A stretch of 28,250 bases of DNA, taken from Rhodoferax sp. (lineage in GTDB: Bacteria > Pseudomonadota > Gammaproteobacteria > Burkholderiales > Burkholderiaceae). The notes under the pieces were generated by a model that made no database searches, was not told the origin of the DNA, and saw only the letters and a program-made list of their open reading frames with translations. The stretch is from positions 1-28,250 of the forward strand of contig JAIFMT010000092.1 of NCBI GenBank assembly GCA_020048295.1, in the 5' to 3' direction. Shown piece after piece: positions 10,280 through 19,880 of the stretch; within the stretch, counting starts at the first letter, position 1; every line of letters begins with the position of its first letter. The position numbers and the translations under genes are program-made.

Positions 10280-12403
10280 TCAGAACTTCTGAAACTGCCG
10301 GACGGTCGTTTGTTGCAGCAACAAAACACTGTGCGCCACGATTGGCACTGGTGTGGTGCCAGCAGCCCGCCAGACGGCCAGGCCGCGTGGATGGCTGGTA
10401 TCGAGCAGTGCTTGCCACTGGCCACGCGGCAACGCAAATGTCTCGGGACTGGAGCCGCTGTTGATCAGCAGCAGCAGCGGGGACTTGGAGCGGCCTGGCT
10501 TGCCGATCAGGCATCCCAGGGTGCGCTGCATGGGTTGATGCCAGGCATCGCCCTGCAGCGAACTGCCATCGGCATTCCACCATGACAGATCGTAGTTGCC
10601 TTCAGCATCTGCAACACCGCTGTACCACTGGTTGGCAAAGGGCCGTAATTGGTGGCGCAGCGAGATCAGGTATTGGGTAAACGCCAGCAAGTCATGGTCT
10701 TGCGCATCCCAGTCAATCCAGGTGAGTGGGCCGTCCTGGCAATAAGGGTTGTTGTTGCCATTCTGGGTGTGCCCTATCTCATCCCCAGCACACAGCATGG
10801 GCGTTCCCTGGGCCAGCATCAGCGTGGTCAGCAAGGCGCGCTGCAAGCGTGAGCGCATTCGGGTGATAGTGGGTATGTCGGTCGGACCTTCGATACCGCA
10901 GTTGAAGTTAAGGTTGTTGCCCTGGCCATCGCGGTTGTCTTCGCCGTTGGCCAGGTTGTTGCGCTGGTTGTAACTTAGCAGGTCACGCAGGGTAAAACCA
11001 TCATGCGAAATGACATAGTTGAGTGACTCAGACGGGCTGCGCCGACGTCCCTGGTACAGGTCAGACGAGCCGCACAGACGCATGGCGAAGTCACCACGGG
11101 TTCCTGCGTCTGCTGCGGTGCGCGGAGATGCAGCACTTTGCACCCAGAAACGTCGGACACTATCACGGAATTGATCATTCCATTCGAGCCAGCCGCGCGG
11201 AAACTGGCCGACCTGGTAGCCACCTGGGCCGATATCCCAGGGTTCGGCAATCATCTTCACGCGGCACAGCACCGGATCTTGCGCAACTGCCGCGAAAAAG
11301 GCGGCTTGGGCACTGAAACCATGGTTGCTGCGGCCCAGTACCGTCGCCAGATCAAAGCGAAAACCATCCACGTGCATGTCGCTGACCCAGTAGCGCAGAC
11401 TGTCCATGACCAGTTGCAACACACGTGGCTGTTGGACATCGAGCGTGTTGCCGCAGCCGCTGTAGTTCTCATAGCGACTAGGATCGTTCGGCGACAACCG
11501 GTAGTAGCTGGCGTTATCGAGCCCGCGAAAACTGATGGTTGGACCCGATTGGTCTGCTTCGGCCGTGTGGTTATAGACCACGTCAAGAATCACTTCGAGG
11601 CCAGCACGATGCAGTTCGCGCACCATACTGCGGAACTCGTCGCGCGGGGACAAGCCGCCGTGACCGCTGCAGAGTTGCGGGTTGACACTGAAGAAACCAA
11701 TGGTGTTGTAGCCCCAGTAGTTGCTCAGACCCATTCCGATCAGGCGCTCTTCGCTCAGGCTGTAGTGCACGGGTAGCAGGCTGATGGCCGTCACGCCAAG
11801 CAATTTCAGATAGTTGACAGAGGCAGTGTGCCCCATGCCGGCGAAACTGCCGCGTAGCTCTGGCGGGACATGCGGGTTGCGTTTGCTGAAACCCTTGACA
11901 TGGCACTCATAAATGATGGTGGAGGCGATCGGGATGGCTGGCGGCTGGTCGTCATCCCAGTCAAAATTGTCTTTGACAACGCGCGCCTTTAGCGCCAGGC
12001 TGGCATTGTCATGGGTATCGAGGTGTCTGGGGTGCTGACGGTCGGGTGCGAAATGTTCATCGCGCCAGATGAATTCGCCAACGATGTCGCGCGCATAGGG
12101 GTCAAGCAGCAGTTTGGATGCGTCAAATCGGTGCCCCTTGTCCGGACGCCAGGGCCCGTGGGCACGTAAACCGTACACCAGCCCGGGCTTGGCACCGGGC
12201 AGGTAGCCGTGCCAGACATCGCCGGTATGACCAAACAGACGCAGTCGCGCCAGTTCATTGCTGCCACTGGCATCAAACAGGCATACATCAATGGCCTGCG
12301 CATGGGCAGAAAAAACGGCGAAGTTGACACCGTGGCCGTCATAGTTGGAGCCCAATGGCCATGGGCAGCCAACCTGCAGGGTGGCTGCGCTTAGCTCGTC
12401 CAT
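10280..12403 (-). CDS. glgX: Glycogen debranching enzyme (GH13, isoamylase type)
   Basis: The 707-residue enzyme hydrolyses alpha-1,6 branches, typically the short stubs left by GlgP. An N-terminal CBM48 domain (about residues 10-130, starting [17 protein letters not shown]) precedes a GH13 barrel. The barrel has DVVYNHT (274-280), GFRFDLA with nucleophile D351, IAEPWD with acid/base E387 and ISHDGFT with D468. The tail after about residue 590 forms the C-terminal beta domain. Its ATG lies inside the end of glgB, with 13 bases shared in another frame (12391-12403), so translation is probably coupled. It is the last gene of the minus-strand arm glgP-glgB-glgX. Confidence 0.95.
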   Translation of the reverse strand: MDELSAATLQVGCPWPLGSNYDGHGVNFAVFSAHAQAIDVCLFDASGSNELARLRLFGHTGDVWHGYLPGAKPGLVYGLRAHGPWRPDKGHRFDASKLLLDPYARDIVGEFIWRDEHFAPDRQHPRHLDTHDNASLALKARVVKDNFDWDDDQPPAIPIASTIIYECHVKGFSKRNPHVPPELRGSFAGMGHTASVNYLKLLGVTAISLLPVHYSLSEERLIGMGLSNYWGYNTIGFFSVNPQLCSGHGGLSPRDEFRSMVRELHRAGLEVILDVVYNHTAEADQSGPTISFRGLDNASYYRLSPNDPSRYENYSGCGNTLDVQQPRVLQLVMDSLRYWVSDMHVDGFRFDLATVLGRSNHGFSAQAAFFAAVAQDPVLCRVKMIAEPWDIGPGGYQVGQFPRGWLEWNDQFRDSVRRFWVQSAASPRTAADAGTRGDFAMRLCGSSDLYQGRRRSPSESLNYVISHDGFTLRDLLSYNQRNNLANGEDNRDGQGNNLNFNCGIEGPTDIPTITRMRSRLQRALLTTLMLAQGTPMLCAGDEIGHTQNGNNNPYCQDGPLTWIDWDAQDHDLLAFTQYLISLRHQLRPFANQWYSGVADAEGNYDLSWWNADGSSLQGDAWHQPMQRTLGCLIGKPGRSKSPLLLLINSGSSPETFALPRGQWQALLDTSHPRGLAVWRAAGTTPVPIVAHSVLLLQQTTVRQFQKF

Positions 12404-14571
12404 TCGATGAAAACAGTGGCAAGTGGGGGCAAGGTCAACAAAATGGACTGGTCGCGCTCATGCCAGACCACCTCTTCGCTGGGGACCTTGCCATCAATCG
12501 CTTTGACGTTGCTACCACCATAGCCTTTGGCATCTGAGTTGAGCAATTCCTGGTAATTGCCGGGCTTCGGAACACCCAGGCGGTATTTCGGCCAGACTTT
12601 GGGGGTGAAGTTGCAAACCACCAAGACAAACGAGGAGGCATCCAGGCCGCGCCGGATAAAGCTCAAGGTGGATCGCTGTGCGTCGTTGTGCTCAATCCAC
12701 TCAAAACCGGCCGGCACAAAGTCCTGGCTGTACAACGCCGGCGTGTTGCGGTAGAGCTGGTTGAGGTCGCGCACCAGGCGCTGCATGCCCGCATGGTCCG
12801 GCTTCTTCAGCAAGTCCCAGTCCAGTGCATGGTCAAACTGCCATTCGCGCTCCTGAGCAAATTCGCAGCCCATGAACAGCAGCTTTTTGCCGGGGTGGCC
12901 AAACATATAACCCAAGAAGGCTCGCATGTTGGCCATTTGTTGCCAGCGGTCGCCCGGCATCTTGTTGAGCAACGAGCGCTTGCCGTGAACCACCTCGTCG
13001 TGAGAGATCGGCAGCACAAAATTTTCATTGAACGCATAGACCATGCTGAAGGTGAGTTCACCCTGATGGTATTGGCGGTAGATCGGGTCGCGCGCCATGT
13101 ATTGCAGCGTGTCGTGCATCCAGCCCATGTTCCATTTGTAATGAAAGCCCAGTCCGCCAGCATAGGTGGGGCGCGACACGGCTGGGTAAGCGGTGGACTC
13201 TTCGGCCAGTGTGATGGCCTGCGGACGCTCAATGCCAACTACCTCATTCATGCGCTTCAAAAAGGCGATCGCCTCGAGGTTTTCCCGTCCGCCAAAGGCA
13301 TTGGGAATCCATTCGCCTTCTTTTCGGCTGTAGTCCTTGTAAAGCATGGAGGCCACCGCATCCACGCGCAGGCCATCGACACCAAAGCGCTCCAGCCAGT
13401 ACAGTGCATTGCCGACCAGGAAGTTGCGCACCTCGGTGCGACCCAGGTTGTAGATCAGCGTGTTCCAGTCTTTGTGAAAACCTTCCTTCGGGTCGGCGTA
13501 CTCGTACAGGTGCGTGCCATCAAAGTTGGCCAGGCCATAGGCATCCGATGGAAAGTGGGCTGGCACCCAGTCCAGAATGACCCCCAAGCCGGCGGCATGG
13601 CAACGCTGCACCAGCCGGCCAAATCCTGCCGGGTCGCCAAAACGTGCGGTGGGAGCGTAAATACCGACGGGCTGATAGCCCCAGGAGGCATCAAACGGAT
13701 GTTCGCTGACGGGCATGAATTCAAGGTGGGTAAAGCCCATGTCCTTGGCATAGGGCACCAGTGTGTCGGCCAGTTCGTCCCAGGTCAGCCACCGATCAGC
13801 TTCTTCGGCCACACGCCGCCAGGAGCCCAGATGGACCTCATAAATGCTGATGGGCGAGGTCAGCGCGTTGGCGCGCTGGCGCTGCGGTGAGGCCGGTTGC
13901 ATGGGTGCCAACTGACCGACTATGCTGGCGGTAGCGGGGCGCAATTCAGATTGCAGCGCGTAGGGGTCCGCGCGCTGTGGCAGCAGGTGGCCTGCGGCGC
14001 TGGCCAGCTCAAACTTGTAGCGCGCCCCTTGCTCGATGCCGGGAATGAACAGTTCCCAGACACCGCATTCACGCCGCAGCCGCATCGGATGGCGGCGTCC
14101 ATCCCACAGGTTGAAGTCGCCCACCACGCTGACGCGCGATGCGTTGGGTGCCCAGACGGCAAAGCGTGTGCCGACCACACCTAACATGCTGCACGACTGA
14201 GCGCCGAGTACTTCAAACGGACGCAGATGGGTGCCTTCGCCCAGCAGCCAGACATCCATTTCACCCAGAACCAGCGGGAAGCGGTAAGGGTCGTCGAGGG
14301 TATCCTGCACTCCGCTTTCCCACTGAACTTGCAGCCGGTACGGGTCATCACACGACAGTTCTGCCAGGCCTTCGAAAAAGCCGCTGGGATGTCGCAGTTG
14401 TAAGTCTCCCAAAGCTGTGCCATTGACCGCCAGCACGGTGACTTGTGCCGCGCCCGGCAAAAAGCAGCGCACCGAGCACTGGCCAGGCGCAACCGCATGC
14501 GGGCCCAAGGTGGAAAACGGGTCACCGTGGCTGGCGTCGCAAATCTTTTGAATATCCAGGGCTTGCAACAT
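12391..14571 (-). CDS. glgB: 1,4-alpha-glucan branching enzyme (GH13)
   Basis: The enzyme cuts alpha-1,4 chains and re-attaches them as alpha-1,6 branches. At 726 residues it has the full E. coli-like architecture (728). It has an extra N-terminal domain N1 (about 15-110), CBM48 (about 115-225, with [19 protein letters not shown]), the catalytic barrel and a C-terminal beta domain. Catalytic residues line up closely with E. coli: D404 in [13 protein letters not shown]457 in LAEEST and D525 in [10 protein letters not shown]. The gene lies 101 bases downstream of glgP and overlaps glgX by 13 bases. No strong ribosome binding site is seen before the ATG. Confidence 0.96.
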   Translation of the reverse strand: MLQALDIQKICDASHGDPFSTLGPHAVAPGQCSVRCFLPGAAQVTVLAVNGTALGDLQLRHPSGFFEGLAELSCDDPYRLQVQWESGVQDTLDDPYRFPLVLGEMDVWLLGEGTHLRPFEVLGAQSCSMLGVVGTRFAVWAPNASRVSVVGDFNLWDGRRHPMRLRRECGVWELFIPGIEQGARYKFELASAAGHLLPQRADPYALQSELRPATASIVGQLAPMQPASPQRQRANALTSPISIYEVHLGSWRRVAEEADRWLTWDELADTLVPYAKDMGFTHLEFMPVSEHPFDASWGYQPVGIYAPTARFGDPAGFGRLVQRCHAAGLGVILDWVPAHFPSDAYGLANFDGTHLYEYADPKEGFHKDWNTLIYNLGRTEVRNFLVGNALYWLERFGVDGLRVDAVASMLYKDYSRKEGEWIPNAFGGRENLEAIAFLKRMNEVVGIERPQAITLAEESTAYPAVSRPTYAGGLGFHYKWNMGWMHDTLQYMARDPIYRQYHQGELTFSMVYAFNENFVLPISHDEVVHGKRSLLNKMPGDRWQQMANMRAFLGYMFGHPGKKLLFMGCEFAQEREWQFDHALDWDLLKKPDHAGMQRLVRDLNQLYRNTPALYSQDFVPAGFEWIEHNDAQRSTLSFIRRGLDASSFVLVVCNFTPKVWPKYRLGVPKPGNYQELLNSDAKGYGGSNVKAIDGKVPSEEVVWHERDQSILLTLPPLATVFIEWTS

Positions 14572-14672
14572 AGAGACCGATCAGCGTAAGAAATTAAAAA
14601 ACCTTGAATGGCAACAGGCCAGACACCCCAGCAACGCGCACCAACTGCGAGCGCCGGCCACCTGGCAATGGA

Positions 14673-17108
14673 CTACGCAGCCGTCACTGGCGCGACATGC
14701 CAGATTTTTTTGGCATATTCGCCAATGGTGCGGTCCGATGAGAAGACACCCATGCCTGCAACGTTGGCAATCGCTTGCTCGCACCACTGCGTTGGGTTGC
14801 GGTACAGCGCATCCACCCGCGCCTGGGTGCTGATGTAGGACTCAAAGTCGGCCAGCAACATGTAGTGGTCACCGCCCCACAGCAGCGAGTCCACCAGTGG
14901 CCGGTAGCGCCCAGGTTCTTCGGGCGAAAAACCGCCACCGGCAATGGTGTCAAGCACGGTTTTAAGGGCTGGCAGTTTTTCGTAGTAACGCATGGGCTGG
15001 TAGCCGCTGTGGCGCAAGGCCTTGACTTCGGGGGTCTTGAGACCAAAGATGAATATGTTGTCGTCACCCACGTTCTGCCGGATCTCGATATTGGCACCGT
15101 CATCCGTGCCAATGGTCAGCGCCCCGTTGAGCGCCAGCTTCATGTTGCCGGTGCCAGAGGCTTCGGTGCCGGCGGTGGAGATTTGCTCGGACAGGTCGGC
15201 CCCAGGCATGATCACCTCGGCCACCGACACCCCGTAATTGGGTATGAATACGATCTTGAGTCTGTCGCCAATGCGCGGATCATTGTTGACAATGCGGCCC
15301 ACGTCGTGGATCAGGTGGATGATGGACTTGGCCGACACATAGCTAGAGGCCGCCTTGCCGGCAAAAATCACCGTGCGCGGTACCCAGTGCGCGTTGGGCT
15401 CGGCCAAAATGGCCTGGTAGCGCCACACCACATGCAGCACATTGAGCAGTTGGCGCTTGTACTCGTGAATGCGCTTGACCTGCACGTCAAACAGACTGTC
15501 GGGGCTGACGTTGACACCGGTGGTCTGCTCGATCAGGGCCGCCAGTCGCACCTTGTTGGCACGTTTGACCGCCATGAAGGCTTGCTGGAAAGCCGGGTCG
15601 GCTTTTTTATCCTTGAGCTTTTGCAGTTGGTCCAGGTCAAGCCGCCAGCCGTTGCCCAGGGTGTCATCCAGCAGTGCAGCCAGGTCCGGATTGGCTTGTG
15701 CCAGCCAGCGGCGCGGCGTGACTCCATTGGTCATGTTGGTGAAGCGCTCGGGCCACAGAAAGGCGAAGTCAGCAAAGATCGTCTGCACCAGCAGGTCAGA
15801 GTGCAGTGCCGAAACCCCATTGACCGTGTGGCTGCCAACGATCGACAGGTGGGCCATGCGCACGCGGCGTTCACCGTGCTCGTCGATCAGCGACAGGCGT
15901 GACAGAAAACCGTTGTCGTTGGGACGCATCTTGGCGGCGTACTCAAGAAATTCCTTGTTGATGCGGAAAATGATTTCCAGATGCCGTGGCAGCACATGCT
16001 GCATCAGGCCCACCGGCCAGGTCTCCAGCGCTTCGGGCATCAGCGTGTGGTTGGTGTAAGAGAAGGTCTTGCAGCACAGTTGCCAGGCGTTGGCCCAGGC
16101 CATGTCGTGCTCGTCGCACAAAATCCGCATCAACTCGGCCACACCGATGGCCGGGTGGGTGTCGTTGAGGTGAATGGCGACATGATCAGCCAGGTTGGCC
16201 AGCGACGGGTGTTCATCGAGATGGCGCTTGACCAAGTCCTGCATCGACGCCGCGACAAAGAAATACTCCTGCTTGAGCCGCAACTCGCGCCCGGCTGGTG
16301 TGCTGTCGTTGGGATACAACACCCAGGAGATGTTTTCGAACTCGTTTTTGGCGCTGGCCGCTCGCTGATAGTCACCAGTGTTGAAAGCACCCAGGTCAAA
16401 GTGTGCTGGCGCCACGGCTTTCCATAGCCGCAAGGTGCTGACCTTCTGGGTGCCGTGGCCGGGCACCACCATGTCGTAGGCTTTGGCGGCCACTTCACCC
16501 GAGTTGCGCCAGAACGCCCGGCCATCGACGTGCTCGACCCAGCCACCAAAGCGCACCGGGTAACTGACATCGATGCGCGGAAACTCCCATGGGGTGCCAT
16601 CGACCAACCACGAGTCCGGGTACTCCTGTTGAGAGCCTGCTGCAATGTGCTGGGCAAACATGCCGTATTCGTAGCGGATGCCGTAACCCCAGGAGGGCAA
16701 GCCAAGCGTTGCCATGGAGTCCAGAAAGCAGGCCGCCAGCCGTCCCAGACCACCGTTGCCCAATGCAGCGTCGTGCTCACAGGCAGCGATGTCTTCGAGC
16801 TTTTGCGCGTGCAGTGAGAGCCCTTGCGTTGCTGCCTGGGTGAGGTTAAGGGCGGCCAATGCGTTGGACAGCGTGCGACCCATCAAGAACTCCATCGACA
16901 GATAGACCACCCGGCGTGCCTTGAGCTGACGTTCCTGGGTCTGGGTTTCGACCCAGCGCTCGGACAGTTGGGTACGTGCCATCTGGGACACCGCCAGCAT
17001 CAGGTCACTTGGCGATGCGTTGGCCGGATCGACACCAATGGTGTGCAGCAGGTGGGCGTCAATCAATTCGCCGGATTCAGTGGGCAGATGCTTGGTGTTC
17101 AAGGGCAT
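14673..17108 (-). CDS. glgP: Glycogen/maltodextrin phosphorylase (GT35)
   Basis: The enzyme releases glucose-1-phosphate from the non-reducing ends of glycogen using phosphate and pyridoxal phosphate. The ATG at 17108 gives 811 residues (E. coli GlgP 815); an upstream in-frame GTG at 17156 adds 16 unlikely residues. The PLP lysine is K657 in EASGTGNMKLALNG. Other family blocks are ALGNGGLGRLAACFLDS, YGIRYEYGMF, HLNDTHPA, TNGVTPRRW and VKRIHEYKRQLLN. AAAGGA-like purines abut the ATG, an unusually short spacing. Neither the sequence nor the context separates glycogen from maltodextrin preference, but the linkage to glgB and glgX supports glgP. It is divergent from the SAH-riboswitch/ahcY operon across about 150 bases. 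Confidence 0.95.
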   Translation of the reverse strand: MPLNTKHLPTESGELIDAHLLHTIGVDPANASPSDLMLAVSQMARTQLSERWVETQTQERQLKARRVVYLSMEFLMGRTLSNALAALNLTQAATQGLSLHAQKLEDIAACEHDAALGNGGLGRLAACFLDSMATLGLPSWGYGIRYEYGMFAQHIAAGSQQEYPDSWLVDGTPWEFPRIDVSYPVRFGGWVEHVDGRAFWRNSGEVAAKAYDMVVPGHGTQKVSTLRLWKAVAPAHFDLGAFNTGDYQRAASAKNEFENISWVLYPNDSTPAGRELRLKQEYFFVAASMQDLVKRHLDEHPSLANLADHVAIHLNDTHPAIGVAELMRILCDEHDMAWANAWQLCCKTFSYTNHTLMPEALETWPVGLMQHVLPRHLEIIFRINKEFLEYAAKMRPNDNGFLSRLSLIDEHGERRVRMAHLSIVGSHTVNGVSALHSDLLVQTIFADFAFLWPERFTNMTNGVTPRRWLAQANPDLAALLDDTLGNGWRLDLDQLQKLKDKKADPAFQQAFMAVKRANKVRLAALIEQTTGVNVSPDSLFDVQVKRIHEYKRQLLNVLHVVWRYQAILAEPNAHWVPRTVIFAGKAASSYVSAKSIIHLIHDVGRIVNNDPRIGDRLKIVFIPNYGVSVAEVIMPGADLSEQISTAGTEASGTGNMKLALNGALTIGTDDGANIEIRQNVGDDNIFIFGLKTPEVKALRHSGYQPMRYYEKLPALKTVLDTIAGGGFSPEEPGRYRPLVDSLLWGGDHYMLLADFESYISTQARVDALYRNPTQWCEQAIANVAGMGVFSSDRTIGEYAKKIWHVAPVTAA

Positions 17109-17259
17109 TCCTTTGGGTGAAATACAAAATTGCAAGGCAATGGCGGTATTTTGCACTCTTGCAAGAGCCTGACTTTGCTGAAACGTTACAAAAGCCGGTG
17201 CGCACGTCCCAAATGTGGCGTGAAGCCTGCAATGGCACCGACCAACAATGGCTGTCGCC

Positions 17260-17265
17260 TATAAT
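17260..17265 (+). promoter_or_regulatory. -10 box of the ahcY operon promoter
   Basis: A perfect TATAAT lies so that transcription would start about 17272, exactly where the SAH riboswitch begins. No good -35 box is found at 16-18 bases upstream, so the promoter may be weak or depend on an activator. Confidence 0.65.
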
Positions 17266-17270
17266 TTTTA

Positions 17271-17377
17271 CTCCGAGGAGCGTTGCAATTCACGCCTGAG
17301 CCTGATGGTTGAGGTGCTGAGTGAGGCTCGGAACCCGCCAGGCATCTGTGCCCGGTGTATCTCAACGGCGCTCACCC
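17271..17377 (+). ncRNA. S-adenosylhomocysteine (SAH) riboswitch
   Basis: The leader of ahcY has the conserved SAH-riboswitch parts in order. P1 is formed by CCGAG (17273-17277) and CTCGG (17327-17331). The conserved core GGAGCGTTGC follows P1. An inner hairpin is CGCC/GGTG (17336-17339 with 17354-17357) enclosing GGCA/TGCC. The 3' strand CAACGGCGCTC (17363-17373) pairs back to GAGC and GTTG (17278-17285). The class is known from beta- and gamma-proteobacteria upstream of ahcY, metF and metE, and turns genes on when SAH accumulates. Gene context agrees fully. The call is made by eye against the remembered consensus. Confidence 0.9.
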
Positions 17378-17403
17378 ACTGATCGTGTGCGGTGAGCTTG
17401 TTT
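17370..17403 (+). terminator. Terminator-like hairpin overlapping the riboswitch
   Basis: GCTCACC (17370-17376) pairs perfectly with GGTGAGC (17391-17397), extended inside by CAC/GTG, and is followed at once by TTGTTT. Its 5' strand is also the 3' strand of riboswitch helix P2, so the two structures exclude each other. This fits an ON switch in which SAH binding prevents termination. The T-tract is imperfect (5 of 6). Confidence 0.6.
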
Positions 17404-17457
17404 CCTCCAGGTTACGGGTCGCCGCAGTGTTAACAAACTTAACTTCCGGAGTACACC

Positions 17458-18927
17458 ATGGGCGCCGCATCCAAATCTGATAAAAAAACCACTGCAGTCA
17501 AACACACCGACTTCCACATTGCCGATATCGGTCTGGCCGACTGGGGCCGCAAGGAACTCAACATTGCCGAGACCGAAATGCCCGGCCTGATGGCCATCCG
17601 CGAAGAGTTTGCCAAAGACCAGCCTTTGAAAGGCGCGCGCATAACCGGCAGCCTGCACATGACGATCCAGACCGCCGTGCTGGTCGAAACCCTGCAAGCG
17701 CTGGGTGCCGAAGTGCGCTGGGCCTCGTGCAATATTTTTTCCACACAAGACCATGCCGCTGCCGCCTTGGTAGCACAGGGAACCCCCGTGTTTGCCTACA
17801 AGGGCGAGTCACTCACCGACTACTGGGACTACACGCACCGTATTTTTGAATTTGGTGGCAAAAAGGGCACGGCCGCCGAAGGCCCGAACATGATTCTGGA
17901 TGACGGTGGTGATGCCACGCTGCTGATGCACCTGGGCACCCGCGCTGAAAAAGATGCCAGCCTGCTCGATAAACCCACCAGCGAAGAAGAAACCTGCCTG
18001 TACGCCGCCATCAAGGCCAAGCTGGCACAAGACGCTACGTGGTACAGCCGTCGCCTGAAAAACATCATTGGTGTCACCGAAGAAACCACCACCGGCGTGC
18101 ACCGCCTGATTGACATGGCCGCCAAAGGCACGCTGGCGATTCGCGCCATCAATGTCAATGACTCGGTCACCAAGAGCAAATTTGACAACCTGTACGGTTG
18201 CCGTGAGTCATTGGTGGATGCCATCAAGCGCGCCACCGACGTGATGATTGCTGGCAAAGTGGCCTGCGTGGCCGGTTATGGCGATGTCGGCAAGGGCAGC
18301 GCCCAGGCCTTGCGCGCCTTGAGCGCCCAGGTCTGGGTGACCGAGATTGACCCGATCAACGCGCTGCAAGCGGCCATGGAAGGCTACAAAGTGGTCACCA
18401 TGGAATACGCGGCCGACAAGTGCGACATCTTTGTTACCGCCACCGGCAACAAGAACGTGATTGCCTACGAGCACATGGCGGCCATGAAAGACCAGGCCAT
18501 CGTCTGCAACATTGGCCACTTTGACAACGAGATCGACGTGGCCTCGCTGTCCAAGTGCAAGTGGGAAGAGATCAAGCCGCAGGTGGACCACGTGATTTTC
18601 CCGGCCAAGGGCAAAAAGCCATCCAAGCGCATCATTTTGCTGGCCAAGGGCCGTTTGGTGAACCTGGGCTGTGGCACCGGCCACCCCAGTTTTGTGATGA
18701 GTTCGAGCTTTGCCAACCAGACGCTGGCGCAGATCGAGCTGTTCACCAAGCCCAAGGCCTACAAATCAGGCCAGGTGTATGTACTGCCCAAGCACCTGGA
18801 TGAAAAAGTGGCGCGTCTGCATCTGATGAAGGTCGGCGCCATGCTGAGCGAATTGACCGACGAGCAAGCCGCCTACATCGGTGTCAGCAAAGCCGGTCCG
18901 TACAAAGCCGACAGCTATCGCTACTGA
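17458..18927 (+). CDS. ahcY: S-adenosylhomocysteine hydrolase (adenosylhomocysteinase)
   Basis: The cytosolic, NAD-dependent enzyme splits SAH into adenosine and homocysteine, relieving product inhibition of methyltransferases and returning homocysteine to methionine synthesis. The 489-residue protein carries [11 protein letters not shown] with the substrate-binding region near residue 65, the YGCRESL segment, and the NAD-binding GYGDVGKG (G273-G280) in [16 protein letters not shown]. It ends in the family's typical ...Y-K-A-D-S-Y-R-Y, with the NAD-contacting Lys and Tyr. It is the longer bacterial form with an insertion near residues 145-185. CGGAG (17447-17451) lies 6 bases before the ATG. 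Expression is expected to respond to SAH through the leader riboswitch. Confidence 0.97.
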   Translation: MGAASKSDKKTTAVKHTDFHIADIGLADWGRKELNIAETEMPGLMAIREEFAKDQPLKGARITGSLHMTIQTAVLVETLQALGAEVRWASCNIFSTQDHAAAALVAQGTPVFAYKGESLTDYWDYTHRIFEFGGKKGTAAEGPNMILDDGGDATLLMHLGTRAEKDASLLDKPTSEEETCLYAAIKAKLAQDATWYSRRLKNIIGVTEETTTGVHRLIDMAAKGTLAIRAINVNDSVTKSKFDNLYGCRESLVDAIKRATDVMIAGKVACVAGYGDVGKGSAQALRALSAQVWVTEIDPINALQAAMEGYKVVTMEYAADKCDIFVTATGNKNVIAYEHMAAMKDQAIVCNIGHFDNEIDVASLSKCKWEEIKPQVDHVIFPAKGKKPSKRIILLAKGRLVNLGCGTGHPSFVMSSSFANQTLAQIELFTKPKAYKSGQVYVLPKHLDEKVARLHLMKVGAMLSELTDEQAAYIGVSKAGPYKADSYRY

Positions 18928-18937
18928 TAGCCAGCCT

Positions 18938-19867
18938 GTGCGAATTGACCAACTGCTGGTGCAACGCCAGCTCGCTAGCACCCGTTCGCAGGCACAGCGC
19001 CTGATTGCGGGGGGAGTGCAGTGGCTGCAAGGCGACAGCTGGCGCAGTGTCGCCAAAAATGGCGACGAGGTGCCAGAGGGTGCCCAGATTCGCCTGCTGG
19101 ATGACTCCGAGGCGCGTTATGTGTCGCGTGGTGGACTCAAGCTGGAAGCCGCCTTGAAGCGGGTCGGCTTGAACCCGGCGGGTTGGCAATGCCTTGATGT
19201 GGGCCAATCTACCGGCGGTTTTACCGACTGCCTGTTGCAGCACGGCGCAGCCTTGGTGGTGGGGGTCGATGTGGGCAGCGCCCAGCTGCACCCCAGCCTG
19301 CGCGCTGATCCGCGCGTGCTGTGCGTTGAAAAACTCAATGCGCGCGCCCTCGATGCATCCGATTTGATAGCTGCTTACGCAGACAGCATAAGCGCTACAG
19401 GCCAATTTGATCTTGAAAATGAGGATGAGAGCGAGGCCGATGAAGCCGACTTTGCGGCGGACGACCGAGGCGCTGACGAAAGCGATGACGACGATGAAGG
19501 CGATCTGGATGCAACTGCAGACATGGCAGCCGCTGGCAACTTTGTGCCCGAGTTTGACCTGATCGTGGCCGACCTGTCGTTCATCTCGCAAACCCTGGTG
19601 CTGCCCGCTGTGGTGCCACTGCTCAAGGCGGGTGGCACGCTGCTGACCCTGGTCAAGCCGCAGTTTGAGCTACAGCCAGGACAAGTGGGCAAGGGTGGCA
19701 TCGTCAAAGATGTGTCGCTGTATGTCTTCATCGAACAGCGCCTGCGCGATGCCTGTGCGGCGCTTGACCTGAACGTGACGCACTGGTTTGATTCGCCCAT
19801 TGAAGGTGGCGATGGCAACCGAGAGTTCTTCATTGCGGCCCGCAAGGCACCACTCTCATCATCTTGA
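18938..19867 (+). CDS. tlyA: TlyA-family rRNA 2'-O-methyltransferase (S4 + RrmJ/FtsJ-like fold)
   Basis: The preferred start is GTG at 18938, giving VRIDQLLVQRQLASTRSQAQ, the typical first residues of the N-terminal S4 RNA-binding domain. The longer frame from GTG 18881 would overlap ahcY. The protein has 309 residues, against about 270 for M. tuberculosis TlyA. The SAM motif DVGQSTGGFTD lies at 87-97, and the K-D-K-E tetrad appears as K68, D212, K240 and E296. The enzyme is expected to methylate ribose in rRNA and so produce SAH, which fits its place 10 bases after ahcY. Residues 158-195 form an extra, very acidic linker next to a repeat-derived stretch (144-158). The name 'hemolysin' often given to the family is historical. 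Confidence 0.88.
   Translation: MRIDQLLVQRQLASTRSQAQRLIAGGVQWLQGDSWRSVAKNGDEVPEGAQIRLLDDSEARYVSRGGLKLEAALKRVGLNPAGWQCLDVGQSTGGFTDCLLQHGAALVVGVDVGSAQLHPSLRADPRVLCVEKLNARALDASDLIAAYADSISATGQFDLENEDESEADEADFAADDRGADESDDDDEGDLDATADMAAAGNFVPEFDLIVADLSFISQTLVLPAVVPLLKAGGTLLTLVKPQFELQPGQVGKGGIVKDVSLYVFIEQRLRDACAALDLNVTHWFDSPIEGGDGNREFFIAARKAPLSSS
19367..19412 (+). repeat. Interspersed palindromic repeat, copy B, inside tlyA
   Basis: The segment begins ATAGCTGCTTACGCAGACAG and ends ACAGGCCAATTTGATC. It is gap-free alignable to 2001-2046 and retains the right hairpin arm ATAAGCGCT (19388-19396). It encodes residues 144-158 of TlyA in frame, between the SAM-binding and catalytic-Asp parts of the fold. 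I recall similar elements, with a TAGCGCTTAT...ATAAGCGCTA core, as abundant in Comamonadaceae genomes. Confidence 0.7.
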
Positions 19868-19880
19868 AAGCTACCCCGGC

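Noticed and set aside
12688..13890. Long plus-strand open frame (400 codons) opposite glgB
   Set aside because: It is antisense to the catalytic barrel of GlgB; the composition is typical of a shadow frame and no motif is present.
14775..15902. Plus-strand open frame (375 codons) opposite glgP
   Set aside because: It is fully covered by well-supported glgP; the product is rich in V, G, H and Q with no domain.
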